This document shows positions 24,889-33,070 of a stretch of DNA of 64,000 bases, piece by piece. The notes below the pieces were generated by a model. It saw only the letters and a list, made by a program, of their open reading frames with translations. It made no database searches and was not told the DNA's origin. The DNA lies in the NCBI GenBank assembly GCA_025355875.1, contig JANXYV010000009.1, positions 1-64,000 on the forward strand, read 5' to 3'. The first letter of the stretch is position 1. Each line of letters starts with the position of its first letter. The position numbers were made by a program, and so were the translations under genes. Origin of the DNA: Prolixibacteraceae bacterium. Lineage in GTDB: Bacteria; Bacteroidota; Bacteroidia; Bacteroidales; Prolixibacteraceae.

Positions 24889-25521
24889 TCAATAGTCTTT
24901 CAAACTACTCAACTGGTCGACATCCACATCTTTGAATACATCACCGATTTTATTCAGGAAGATGCCCAAAATAAGCACGCTGGCGAAAATATCGAGCATG
25001 ATTCCAAGGTTCACCAACATCGGCATTTCATTTCCTACCGCGAGTGAAAGGACAAACACACCATTTTCAATGATCAGGTAGCCGATGACGTGAGTGATAA
25101 TTTTACGCCGAGTGGCAATGAAATACAAACCGGTGAAAAGCGACGACAAAGCGACGACAAAAAAGATCTTTTCCAGGTGATCGTCTTTCACCCCGTTGGC
25201 CAGCAAAATGGTAACCACAACAATTAAAGTGGTGATAATCAGCGAAACGAAATTCGGCAGATATGGCTCCGCTTCACGGGTTATATTGTTACGCTTCAGC
25301 ACATAGGCCATAAAAAGCGGTACTGCCACCGATTTGAAAACAATGGTTTCAAGCAAAATTAAGGCAAGGTTTACCGGATTAATTTCATTCAACTGAATGA
25401 ATACTACGACAAAAAGCAGCACACCCTGAAAAGCAAGTACTTTCAGATAAGTCAGCATTCGGTTGGCTATCGCGATATAGAACAGCGTAATAATGAAGGT
25501 GATAAGCAATACATCTATCAT
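24889..25521 (-). CDS. Ehr/hydrogenase-4 HyfE-like membrane subunit
   Basis: A 210-residue polytopic membrane protein corresponding to HyfE (about 216 residues), which contains a NuoK-like segment. About six to seven hydrophobic helices are visible, with few charges (a Glu in LILLETIVFKSVAVPLF, and ENGVFVLSLAVGNEMPMLV, the NuoK-like part). It would be part of the ion channel of the complex. The gene is 35 bp after its upstream neighbour's end on one side and 18 bp on the other, all on the minus strand. Confidence 0.8.
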   Translation of the reverse strand: MIDVLLITFIITLFYIAIANRMLTYLKVLAFQGVLLFVVVFIQLNEINPVNLALILLETIVFKSVAVPLFMAYVLKRNNITREAEPYLPNFVSLIITTLIVVVTILLANGVKDDHLEKIFFVVALSSLFTGLYFIATRRKIITHVIGYLIIENGVFVLSLAVGNEMPMLVNLGIMLDIFASVLILGIFLNKIGDVFKDVDVDQLSSLKDY

Positions 25522-25539
25522 GAGTATAGAATTTACAGG

Positions 25540-26445
25540 TTAAGCAAACTTTCCTAAAATCAGCAAAACGCCAAAGAAAATCAGCAGACTGACCGAAGTC
25601 AGGACGAAAATAAACTGGGCATTGTGGCTCATCCGGAAACGGGCCATAAACGATTCAATCAAACCAACGCCGGAAGCCAGTACCAACTGAATGACAAAAA
25701 ACATTGGAATCGAGTACTGGTAAGGGAAGACTCCAATAAACAGATTGACTACCAATGCTCCATACAAAGCAAATTTCAGGTATCCGGCAGTGAGAATCAG
25801 TCCAAGATCAAATCCGCTGTTGTCGAGAATCATCACTTCGTGAACCATCGTCAGTTCAAGGTGCGTTTTTGGATCGTCAATCGGCATCCGACTGTTTTCG
25901 ACCATCGCCACCATCATCAGCACAAAAGCTCCCAGAATAGCCAGCGCATAGCTGATGTACGAACCGATGTGCAAAGCAGCGAACATTTCCTGAAAAGAAG
26001 TGTGTCCGGTGAGCAAAGCCAGTGATCCCATCAGAATAAAAAAGGCAGGTTCGGCAAACATGGAATAAAGCGCCTCGCGGCTGGCACCCATTCCTTCAAA
26101 ACTGCTACCGGTATCCATGGCCGAAATGATGCTGAAAAACTTTCCCAGCGCCAGCACATAGGCGAAAAAGATAAAGTCGCCGTTGAAACTGATGATTCCT
26201 TTGGATTGCCCGAATGGAACGACCAACATAGCCATAACCACCGATGAAAAATAAATGGTTGGCGCGATCTGGAACACAAAACTTGTCGTTTCGCTGTACA
26301 CAACTCCTTTTTTAAAGAGCCGGGACACATCTTTCAAAGGCTGAAAAACACCTGGTCCCTTGCGCCCTGAAGCCAGACTTTTTACCCGGATGATAATCCC
26401 GGTGAAAAAACTTGCAGCGATAATGATTAGTATTAAACTCAGCAT
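25540..26445 (-). CDS. Ehr/hydrogenase-4 HyfC/HycD-like subunit (NuoH type)
   Basis: A 301-residue membrane subunit of the NuoH/HycD family, which links the redox arm to the ion channels. Visible landmarks are the cytosolic loop RKGPGVFQPLKDVSRLFKK near residue 30, GMGASREALYSMFAEPAFF near residue 122, and VENSRMPIDDPKTHLELTMV near residue 185. These acidic loops line the quinone or redox end of complex I-like machines and are intact here. It begins one base after the stop of the preceding HyfB-like gene, indicating tight coupling. Confidence 0.88.
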   Translation of the reverse strand: MLSLILIIIAASFFTGIIIRVKSLASGRKGPGVFQPLKDVSRLFKKGVVYSETTSFVFQIAPTIYFSSVVMAMLVVPFGQSKGIISFNGDFIFFAYVLALGKFFSIISAMDTGSSFEGMGASREALYSMFAEPAFFILMGSLALLTGHTSFQEMFAALHIGSYISYALAILGAFVLMMVAMVENSRMPIDDPKTHLELTMVHEVMILDNSGFDLGLILTAGYLKFALYGALVVNLFIGVFPYQYSIPMFFVIQLVLASGVGLIESFMARFRMSHNAQFIFVLTSVSLLIFFGVLLILGKFA

Positions 26446-26446
26446 A

Positions 26447-28474
26447 TTAGATTTGCTTTATAAATTCAAAAAACAAGACGATCTGATCGTAAAAGTATGG
26501 GATACAAATGATTGAAACAATAAAAATGATCCCGTATAAAATATAGAATTGCAACCGGCCATTCTGAAGGAACAAAAACCTTCCGAGAAAAGCCTTGTAA
26601 GCCGCAATCGGATTATCGATAAAATATTTTTCAATCCGGTCGTAGATGTGTGTTTCATACATTCCACCGGTTGGGAAAATCCCTTCAACTTCCTTTTCGG
26701 TCTTGGAAGTCATCAGGATGGGCCGGAAAAGTTTGCTGTATGCCCTTACAAAAGAACTGGCTGTGTATTGAATTTTCACGGTTGGCTGAACATATCCACA
26801 TCCCCAGGTTGTATTGACGACCACTTTCCGGTTTTGCATAGCGAACTTTCGGATGACGAAAGTTGCTAAAATAATTAGGATAAATATCCAGATTCCCCAG
26901 TTCAGAGGCTGAAGAATTCCGGTAATCTGATCCTGAAAAGGCAAACCGGCATTGACCGAAAATCCGGCGAGCAGATTAACCGGCAAAGCAAGTGCATTCA
27001 GGAAAATTTGCGGTATAACTCCGATCGAAATGATTAAAAATGCGATCAGGTAAAGCGGTAAAAGTTGCATTGCCGGAACTTCCTTCACTTCGTGATGAAA
27101 CTTCTGACGGGGATTTCCAAGGAAAACGATTCCGAAAGCTTTGGTGAAACACAACATCGCCAAACCACCGATCAGAACCAAAGCCAATACTGAAAATATG
27201 ATGGTCATCAGCGGGCCCACCAATCCATCCTTCATCCAGTGATAAAATCCGTTGTAAATGATGAATTCCGAAATAAACCCGTTAAAAGGTGGAATACCAC
27301 AAATGGCAATCGCAGCGATCAGAAACAACAAAGCGGTTTGCGGCATCTTTTTGATCAGACCTCCCAAATGCTCGATATGAAGCGTGTGGGTCGCCTGGTA
27401 AACATTTCCCGCGGTAAAAAACAAAAGCGATTTAAACAGGGCATGGTTTAATGTATGGAACAAGGCACCGGCAAATCCAAGCGAGGCCAGCCATGCATTC
27501 CCATTTCCGATACCGATGCAGCCAATTCCGATACCCATCCCGATGATGCCAATGTTTTCGATGCTGTGGTAGGCCAGAAGCTTTTTCAGGTTGTGCTGAA
27601 CAATGGCCAGCATCACACCATACAAACCTGAAATTACTGAAAATATCAGGATAATCAGGCCAATGGTATAAAAATCAACTTTAATTAAAGTGATCATCCG
27701 CAGTATTCCGAAAATCCCGATTTTAATGATCACGCCCGACATGATTCCAGAAACGTGTGCCGGAGCGGCTGGGTGTGCGTATGGAAGCCAGGTATGAAAA
27801 GGTACAAATCCGGCCTTGATGGCAAAGGCAACGAAGAAACACAAAAACAACAAAAGCCCTGGCGCGCCCTGATTGGCTGAGGTGTATGCGGTGATAGCAA
27901 TAAAATCATAACTTCCGGTTTTGAAAGCCACCCAGATAAAACCAATCATCAGGAAAACAATTGAAACGTGCGATTGAATGAGGTAGTTCCAGCCGGCCCT
28001 GAGAGTAGCCATTTTTTCGTGCTCAAAAATGACCAAAAGAAATGCTGAAAACGCCATAATCTCCCAGGCAACCAGAAAGACGATGCTGTTCTGGATTACG
28101 CAAAGGCTAACCAGAGCCGTGTGCAAAAGAACGAAAGCGATGCTGTGCAGCGAAAGGTTATTGGTCTGATTCCGGTAAGTTTTCATGTAAAACAAACCGT
28201 AAAAACCTCCGGTAATAAACACAAAATTGATGATCAGGATAAACCATCCGGCAAGCGCATCAATCCGGATATTCACCGGTCCGGTTACCAGACTTCCCGA
28301 AAAGGCAAATGCTGAAAGTTCTTCGGAAAGGGATTCAATGGCCAGATAACCGGAAAGAAAAGCATTTAAAACGATAGCCGTTAACAATACTACGCCCTTA
28401 CCCTTTGCTTGCAGAAAGGGAATCAGCAATATGGTAATTACTGCTATCGCCAAAAATACTGTAATCAGGTTCAT
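26447..28474 (-). CDS. Ehr/hydrogenase-4 HyfB-like subunit (NuoL type), copy 1
   Basis: A 675-residue antiporter-like subunit. The NuoL-type channel Glu is in VFLVAWEIMAFSAFLLVIFEH near residue 136. The Lys and His motifs are in FAIKAGFVPFHTWLPYAHPA and SGIMSGVIIKIGIFGILR, and HNLKKLLAYHSIENIG follows. The C-terminal ~150 residues include a HyfB-like tail with TTWGCGYVQPTVKIQYTASS. It should carry out ion translocation. Its start overlaps the stop of the upstream copy by four bases, and the two proteins are clearly paralogous. Confidence 0.87.
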   Translation of the reverse strand: MNLITVFLAIAVITILLIPFLQAKGKGVVLLTAIVLNAFLSGYLAIESLSEELSAFAFSGSLVTGPVNIRIDALAGWFILIINFVFITGGFYGLFYMKTYRNQTNNLSLHSIAFVLLHTALVSLCVIQNSIVFLVAWEIMAFSAFLLVIFEHEKMATLRAGWNYLIQSHVSIVFLMIGFIWVAFKTGSYDFIAITAYTSANQGAPGLLLFLCFFVAFAIKAGFVPFHTWLPYAHPAAPAHVSGIMSGVIIKIGIFGILRMITLIKVDFYTIGLIILIFSVISGLYGVMLAIVQHNLKKLLAYHSIENIGIIGMGIGIGCIGIGNGNAWLASLGFAGALFHTLNHALFKSLLFFTAGNVYQATHTLHIEHLGGLIKKMPQTALLFLIAAIAICGIPPFNGFISEFIIYNGFYHWMKDGLVGPLMTIIFSVLALVLIGGLAMLCFTKAFGIVFLGNPRQKFHHEVKEVPAMQLLPLYLIAFLIISIGVIPQIFLNALALPVNLLAGFSVNAGLPFQDQITGILQPLNWGIWIFILIILATFVIRKFAMQNRKVVVNTTWGCGYVQPTVKIQYTASSFVRAYSKLFRPILMTSKTEKEVEGIFPTGGMYETHIYDRIEKYFIDNPIAAYKAFLGRFLFLQNGRLQFYILYGIIFIVSIICIPYFYDQIVLFFEFIKQI

Positions 28475-30477
28475 TTCAAGATATTAACAACTGTCATCAG
28501 AAAAATGGCCAGCATAAACACAATTCCATACCAAACGTACGATTGTATCCGGCCATTCTGAATAAATTTAAAATAATTTGTTGCATAAACGAGATGATGG
28601 GTCACAAAGTTGATCACACGATCTTCAAAGAAATCGAGGTAATGTGAGGCATGTTTCCGGGGTTTTGGAAAAATTTCGCCAACACTCAGTTCCTTGTATT
28701 TTTTTTCTTCGATCAGGAGAAAACCAAACATTTTCCCGAGTGATTTCGAAAAAGATTTGCCGGTATATTGCATGCGACTGTTTGGCGCGACATAAGCACA
28801 TCCCCAGGAGGGCTGTATTTGCTTTGATTTTCCTTTTGCAATATAGGCACGCAGAATCCAGATCAAAGCTGCCAACCCGATAAACAACATTGAATAGATG
28901 TTGACATTTGCTATTGTTCCTGCTGATTCTGTAAATCCTGATGCTCCGCCATGGACAAATCCCGGAATAAAATTTCCAAGCAATGAACTAAGAATATTCA
29001 GGTAAAACTGCGGAACAAAAGCCACGCTCAACATAACGGCAACAATCAGGTATTGAGGCACCAGCATGATCTTTGAAACTTCTAACGGCTTATGTTCGTG
29101 GGATTCTCTTTCCGATCCCAGAAAAATCGTTCCAAAAGTTTTGGTAAAAGTCAATACTGAAATTCCACCGATAATGCTTAATCCGGCCAAAGTAAAAACG
29201 AGCAGACTGATCTGGCTGAGATTATCCGATTTCAGACCTTCGAGAAGTCCGCTGTATAAAATGAATTCAGAAATAAAACCATTAAAAGGTGGCAAGCCGC
29301 CAATGGCTATGGCTCCAATCAAAAAAAGAATCGCTGTTTTTGGCATTCTTTTGATTAATCCGCCCAGTTTATCCATATCTCGGGTATGTGTTTGCTGGTA
29401 TACCGAACCAGCGGAATAAAAAAGCAACGATTTGAACAACGAATGATTTAAGACATGCAGCAGTGCACCACCAAATCCGAGGTAGTACAAAACCGGCGAC
29501 CCGGTTCCCATCCCAATCAATCCCAAACCCATGCCAATACCAATAATTCCAATGTTTTCGATGGTGCAATAAGCAAGCATTCGTTTGAAATCGCGATGAA
29601 CTGCAGCATTCAGGATTCCGTAAATTCCGGTTAAAACCGAAACGGTAACCACTATTTCGCCCAGAAGTAAGAAATCGCTTTCCAGGAATGAAATCATCCG
29701 GAAAATCCCGTAGATTCCAAGTTTTACGATCACTCCCGACATTACGCCGGAAACATGCGATGGAGCTGCCGGGTGCGCATGAGGCAACCAGGAATGCAAA
29801 GGAACAAATCCGGCTTTGATCCCAAAACCGACGAAAAAAATCAGGAAAAGCCAGAGATTGCTGTTCGAACCAAAGAAAGTCCGGACTGCCAAAAAGCTAA
29901 ACGACCCTGTTTGAAAGTAAACCCAAATGAATGCAACGGTTAAAAACGTCACGCTGATGTGCATCTGTACCAGGTAATTGATCCCGGCCTTGAGCGTTTT
30001 GGGCTTGTCGTAATCGAAGATAACCAGCAACATCGACGACAATGACATCACTTCCCAGGCCACCAAAAATACCAGGCTGTGCTGCAACATGCACACCCAA
30101 ACCATGGAAAGATGAAAGAGAATAAACAAAGTCCAGTGCAGATTAAGCTTAGATGCCGGATTATCGTAGGCTTTCAGGTATCCGGAACCATACAGGGCGC
30201 CGGTAATGGAGGTGAAATTTATTATCAGGATAAACCAGGCTGATAAAGTATCAACCACAATCTGAACATTGCCGAGCATGGCTCCGGCATAAAAGTTAGA
30301 TTCAAAAGTTCCTTCAGTCAGGACGTGGTAAGCTATAAAACTGGTCAGAATTGAATTCAAAAATATGACTAATACAGCCAGATTGGCCTTTAACCTGATT
30401 GGTAAAAAAAACAGGCTGAGTATGCCTAATAAGCTTATTGCAAACGAATAATATAAAAATGATCCCGAGATTCCCAT
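28471..30477 (-). CDS. Ehr/hydrogenase-4 HyfB-like subunit (NuoL type), copy 2, first gene of operon
   Basis: A 668-residue paralogue of the next gene. It has the same motifs: channel Glu in FLVAWEVMSLSSMLLVIF, GIKAGFVPLHSWLPHAHPA, SGVMSGVIVKLGIYGIFR, RDFKRMLAYCTIENIG, and the tail QPSWGCAYVAPNSRMQYTGK. Two tandem HyfB-like subunits plus the HyfF-like one give three antiporter-type modules, as in complex I. The ATG at 30477 opens a minus-strand operon of seven genes with gaps of 174 bp or less. A minus-strand TTACTTTG at 30509-30516 is a near match to TAnnTTTG and may be its promoter. Confidence 0.87.
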   Translation of the reverse strand: MGISGSFLYYSFAISLLGILSLFFLPIRLKANLAVLVIFLNSILTSFIAYHVLTEGTFESNFYAGAMLGNVQIVVDTLSAWFILIINFTSITGALYGSGYLKAYDNPASKLNLHWTLFILFHLSMVWVCMLQHSLVFLVAWEVMSLSSMLLVIFDYDKPKTLKAGINYLVQMHISVTFLTVAFIWVYFQTGSFSFLAVRTFFGSNSNLWLFLIFFVGFGIKAGFVPLHSWLPHAHPAAPSHVSGVMSGVIVKLGIYGIFRMISFLESDFLLLGEIVVTVSVLTGIYGILNAAVHRDFKRMLAYCTIENIGIIGIGMGLGLIGMGTGSPVLYYLGFGGALLHVLNHSLFKSLLFYSAGSVYQQTHTRDMDKLGGLIKRMPKTAILFLIGAIAIGGLPPFNGFISEFILYSGLLEGLKSDNLSQISLLVFTLAGLSIIGGISVLTFTKTFGTIFLGSERESHEHKPLEVSKIMLVPQYLIVAVMLSVAFVPQFYLNILSSLLGNFIPGFVHGGASGFTESAGTIANVNIYSMLFIGLAALIWILRAYIAKGKSKQIQPSWGCAYVAPNSRMQYTGKSFSKSLGKMFGFLLIEEKKYKELSVGEIFPKPRKHASHYLDFFEDRVINFVTHHLVYATNYFKFIQNGRIQSYVWYGIVFMLAIFLMTVVNILK

Positions 30478-30508
30478 ATCCGTCTTCTGAAATTATTACG
30501 GTTTTACG

Positions 30509-30516
30509 CAAAGTAA
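30509..30516 (-). promoter_or_regulatory. Weak candidate -7 box for the Ehr-like operon
   Basis: Minus-strand TTACTTTG differs from TAnnTTTG at one position and lies about 32 bp upstream of the first gene's ATG at 30477. No -33 box is clear. Confidence 0.3.
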
Positions 30517-30648
30517 CAGAATTATTAAAACTTTGGACAGAAAACGAACTATTTATTGAAATCGGGAAAGTTGAAATTAACGTAGGTTCTCCCAAAATCA
30601 AACCCGATTTTTCAGATAACCCGAAACAGAAGTGTGAAGTAGAATTCG

Positions 30649-31110
30649 TTAAACCATCGGAAACACATCAATAAAATCAGGTATTTCAGGAAGGAAGGCG
30701 TAATTGTTGGAAGTATAATTGATTTGGCAGCAGTAATGGTTAAGTCCATTGCTGACAATCAGGAATTTCACTTTCAGCTGCATGTTGTACCTGACGATCT
30801 GATCGAATGTGTCCTGACTGATTTTAACTTCCGGAGCTTTAAATTCTGCAACTAAAACCGGGTTTCCTGAGCGATCGAAAACAACCAGATCGGCCCGCTG
30901 CGGATTGTTGTTCACTTTTAAACCAGCTTCAACAACGATTAGCGAAGGAGAATAATTCTTCTCATTCAACAGAAATTGTACAAAATTCTGGCGAACCCAT
31001 TCTTCCGGAGTAAGGCGGACAAATTTTTTTCGGAAGGAATCAAAAATCATGGATTTTCCTTCCTTGGTTTTGATCCGGAAAGAATATTCGGGCAAATTCA
31101 ATTTTTGCAT
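30649..31110 (-). CDS. Stand-alone HsdR_N-like PD-(D/E)xK nuclease-fold protein
   Basis: A 153-residue protein resembling the N-terminal nuclease domain of type I restriction R subunits. The active-site pattern is visible as QRADLVVFDRSGNPVLVAEFKAP near residues 72-91: Asp, then Glu-x-Lys after a beta strand. An upstream Glu in IVVEAGLKVN may complete it. There are no helicase, methylase or specificity genes nearby, so it is not a restriction system in this context. Short proteins of this kind near amn and holA are a frequent Bacteroidota arrangement in my recollection, with no known role. It is divergent from amn. Confidence 0.75.
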   Translation of the reverse strand: MQKLNLPEYSFRIKTKEGKSMIFDSFRKKFVRLTPEEWVRQNFVQFLLNEKNYSPSLIVVEAGLKVNNNPQRADLVVFDRSGNPVLVAEFKAPEVKISQDTFDQIVRYNMQLKVKFLIVSNGLNHYCCQINYTSNNYAFLPEIPDFIDVFPMV

Positions 31111-31130
31111 GACGAAGCCAACAAAGTTTG

Positions 31131-31138
31131 TATTTTTG
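31131..31138 (+). promoter_or_regulatory. Candidate -7 promoter box for the amn-holA operon
   Basis: TATTTTTG matches TAnnTTTG, with a TTTG at 31104-31107 about 23 bases before it as a possible -33 box. The 5' leader would be about 80 nt and would hold the hairpin at 31146-31227. Confidence 0.5.
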
Positions 31139-31145
31139 TAAAGCT

Positions 31146-31227
31146 ATAAAAAAGTTCGGAGTGAGCTAAAGTTCGTTCGGATGTAACTCTAGGCACTTCG
31201 AACTCCCAACTTTAGGCACTTTTTTAT
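31146..31227 (+). promoter_or_regulatory. Leader inverted repeat covering the amn start codon
   Basis: ATAAAAAAGT at 31146-31155 pairs perfectly with ACTTTTTTAT at 31218-31227, whose last two bases are the A and T of the amn ATG. Inside it, CTAAAGTT at 31166-31173 pairs with AACTTTAG at 31208-31215. The region also holds a direct repeat, AACTCTAGGCACTT at 31185-31198 and AACTTTAGGCACTT at 31208-31221. Folding would hide the start codon. It could be a regulatory leader or a decayed repeat element that landed there. Confidence 0.45.
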
Positions 31228-31996
31228 GAAGACAAAAGAAGAAATTGTATCAAACTGGCTTCCAAGATATACCGGTAGACCTCTGGATGAGTTCGACGAT
31301 CTGATTCTGCTGACCAATTTCCATGCCTATGTGGATCTTTTTGCCGAAAGATTTGGCGTTCCGGTCGTTGGCGAAAACAAAAATATGCCCAATGCCAGCG
31401 CTGAAGGAATTACCATTATCAATTTCGGGATGGGAAGCCCGAATGCCGCCACGATGATGGATTTATTGAGCGCCATTCATCCAAAAGCAGTGCTTTTCCT
31501 GGGCAAATGCGGTGGCCTGAAACCTAAAAATCAACTTGGCGATTTCATCCTTCCGATTGCTGCCATCCGGAGTGAAGGTACCTCGAACGATTATCTGCCT
31601 CCCGAAATACCCGCATTACCTGCTTTCAACCTGCAGCGGGCAGTTTCGACAGCCATTCGCAACCGGAAGCACGATTATTATACCGGAGTTGTTTATACCA
31701 CCAATAAACGGGTTTGGGAATACGACGAACGGTTTAAAAAATATCTTGAAAAATCGCGGGCAATGGCCATAGATATGGAAACAGCGACTATTTTTACCGT
31801 TGGTTTTTGCAACCAGATTCCTTCCGGAGCATTACTTTTGGTTTCCGACCAACCGATGATCGAGGCAGGCGTAAAGACCGAAGCCAGCGATCAGATTGTA
31901 TCAAACAACTTTGTAAGAGAACATCTGGAAACAGGAATTGATGCCTTACTTGAAATAAAAAACAACGGCGAATCGGTTAAACACCTGAAATTCTAA
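31226..31996 (+). CDS. amn: AMP nucleosidase
   Basis: A 256-residue nucleosidase that splits AMP to adenine and ribose 5-phosphate, in the short form typical of Bacteroidota. The phosphorylase fold is seen in IINFGMGSPNAATMMDLLS and VLFLGKCGGLK, then IDMETATIFTVGF, which holds the Met-Glu ribose-binding pair, and LLVSDQPM, with the base-contacting Asp. The gene starts an operon with holA (8 bp gap), a rhomboid, a HAD phosphatase and a class IV PLP-fold protein. Its start codon lies in the arm of a leader hairpin. Confidence 0.9.
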   Translation: MKTKEEIVSNWLPRYTGRPLDEFDDLILLTNFHAYVDLFAERFGVPVVGENKNMPNASAEGITIINFGMGSPNAATMMDLLSAIHPKAVLFLGKCGGLKPKNQLGDFILPIAAIRSEGTSNDYLPPEIPALPAFNLQRAVSTAIRNRKHDYYTGVVYTTNKRVWEYDERFKKYLEKSRAMAIDMETATIFTVGFCNQIPSGALLLVSDQPMIEAGVKTEASDQIVSNNFVREHLETGIDALLEIKNNGESVKHLKF

Positions 31997-32004
31997 TAGT
32001 TGAT

Positions 32005-33060
32005 ATGGCATTTACCTTTGAAGAAATAATCGGCAATCTCCAAAAAAAAATCTACCACCCTATCTATTTCCTGATGGGTGAAGAATCGTATTTCATCGAC
32101 AAAATCAGCGATTACATCACCGAGCATGTCCTCACGGAGGCCGAAAAAGGTTTCAACCAAACCATTCTGTACGGGAAAGACCTGGAGCCCAGCACAATAA
32201 TTGGCCATGCACGCCGGTTCCCGATGATGGCTAATTACCAGGTCATTATTGTTCGTGAAGCTCAAAACATCAAAGATCTGGTTACAAAGGAAACAAAAGC
32301 CAAAAAGGAAAAGGCTGATGAAAAAGGGAAATTACCTTTTGAGCAATATCTTGAAAATCCATTAAAATCAACGATTTTAGTAATCTGTTACAAATACAAA
32401 ACTATTGATAAGCGGACCAATATCGCGAAACAACTTGACAAAACAGCTGTTCTTTTCGAATCAAAAAAAATCTACGACAATCAGCTTCCTGCCTGGATCT
32501 CCTCGTACCTGAAAAGTCAACATTACACCATTTCTCCTCAGGCTGCTGCCATGATTGCAGAATATCTGGGAGCAGATCTCAGCAAGGTAACCAACGAATT
32601 GGACAAACTGATTATTTCTCTTCCGGCAGGAACCCAGATCACTCCGGAACACATTGAGAAAAATATTGGGATCAGCAAAGAATTCAATGTATTTGAACTT
32701 CAGAATGCGCTGGGTGAACGCGACTTACTCAGGGCAAACCGGATCATTAACTATTTTGGGGCAAATCCTTCGAGCAATCCATTTCCGGTAATAATTTCAT
32801 CCCTTTTTTCCTATTTTTCCAAACTGTTGAATTATCACTTTCTGGAAGACAAATCACAGAACAATGTGGCATCGGTACTCGGTGTTCATCCGTTCTTTGT
32901 AAAAAGCTATGTGCTCGCCGGAAAGAATTATAACATCAAAAAGCTCGTGGAGATTGTAGCCATTTTGCGGGAATACGACATGAAATCGAAAGGCTGGGAC
33001 AATGTTTCTGCCACAGCTTCCGACTTGCAAAGGGAAATGATCTATCGGATTTTACATTAA
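32005..33060 (+). CDS. holA: DNA polymerase III subunit delta
   Basis: A 351-residue clamp-loader delta subunit, the one that opens the beta sliding clamp. It follows the HolA layout: N-terminal PIYFLMGEESYFIDKISDYI, domain I with TILVICYKYKTIDKRTN, the domain II segment LGADLSKVTNELDKLIIS, and the C-terminal collar domain with FFVKSYVLAGKNY. It has no functional Walker motif, as is normal for delta. Length is typical. It lies 8 bp after amn and 10 bp before the rhomboid gene. Confidence 0.92.
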   Translation: MAFTFEEIIGNLQKKIYHPIYFLMGEESYFIDKISDYITEHVLTEAEKGFNQTILYGKDLEPSTIIGHARRFPMMANYQVIIVREAQNIKDLVTKETKAKKEKADEKGKLPFEQYLENPLKSTILVICYKYKTIDKRTNIAKQLDKTAVLFESKKIYDNQLPAWISSYLKSQHYTISPQAAAMIAEYLGADLSKVTNELDKLIISLPAGTQITPEHIEKNIGISKEFNVFELQNALGERDLLRANRIINYFGANPSSNPFPVIISSLFSYFSKLLNYHFLEDKSQNNVASVLGVHPFFVKSYVLAGKNYNIKKLVEIVAILREYDMKSKGWDNVSATASDLQREMIYRILH

Positions 33061-33070
33061 ATACTTAACT

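Noticed and set aside
30459-30674. A 71-codon plus-strand frame (starting MIPRFPY) between the Ehr-like operon and the HsdR_N-like gene
   Set aside because: Its codon pattern looks somewhat protein-like, but it overlaps the start of one gene and the end of another on the opposite strand and covers the likely operon promoter. I could not recognise any family.
30649-31110. A type I restriction-modification system
   Set aside because: Only the N-terminal nuclease-like domain is present; no helicase, methylase or specificity gene lies on either side.
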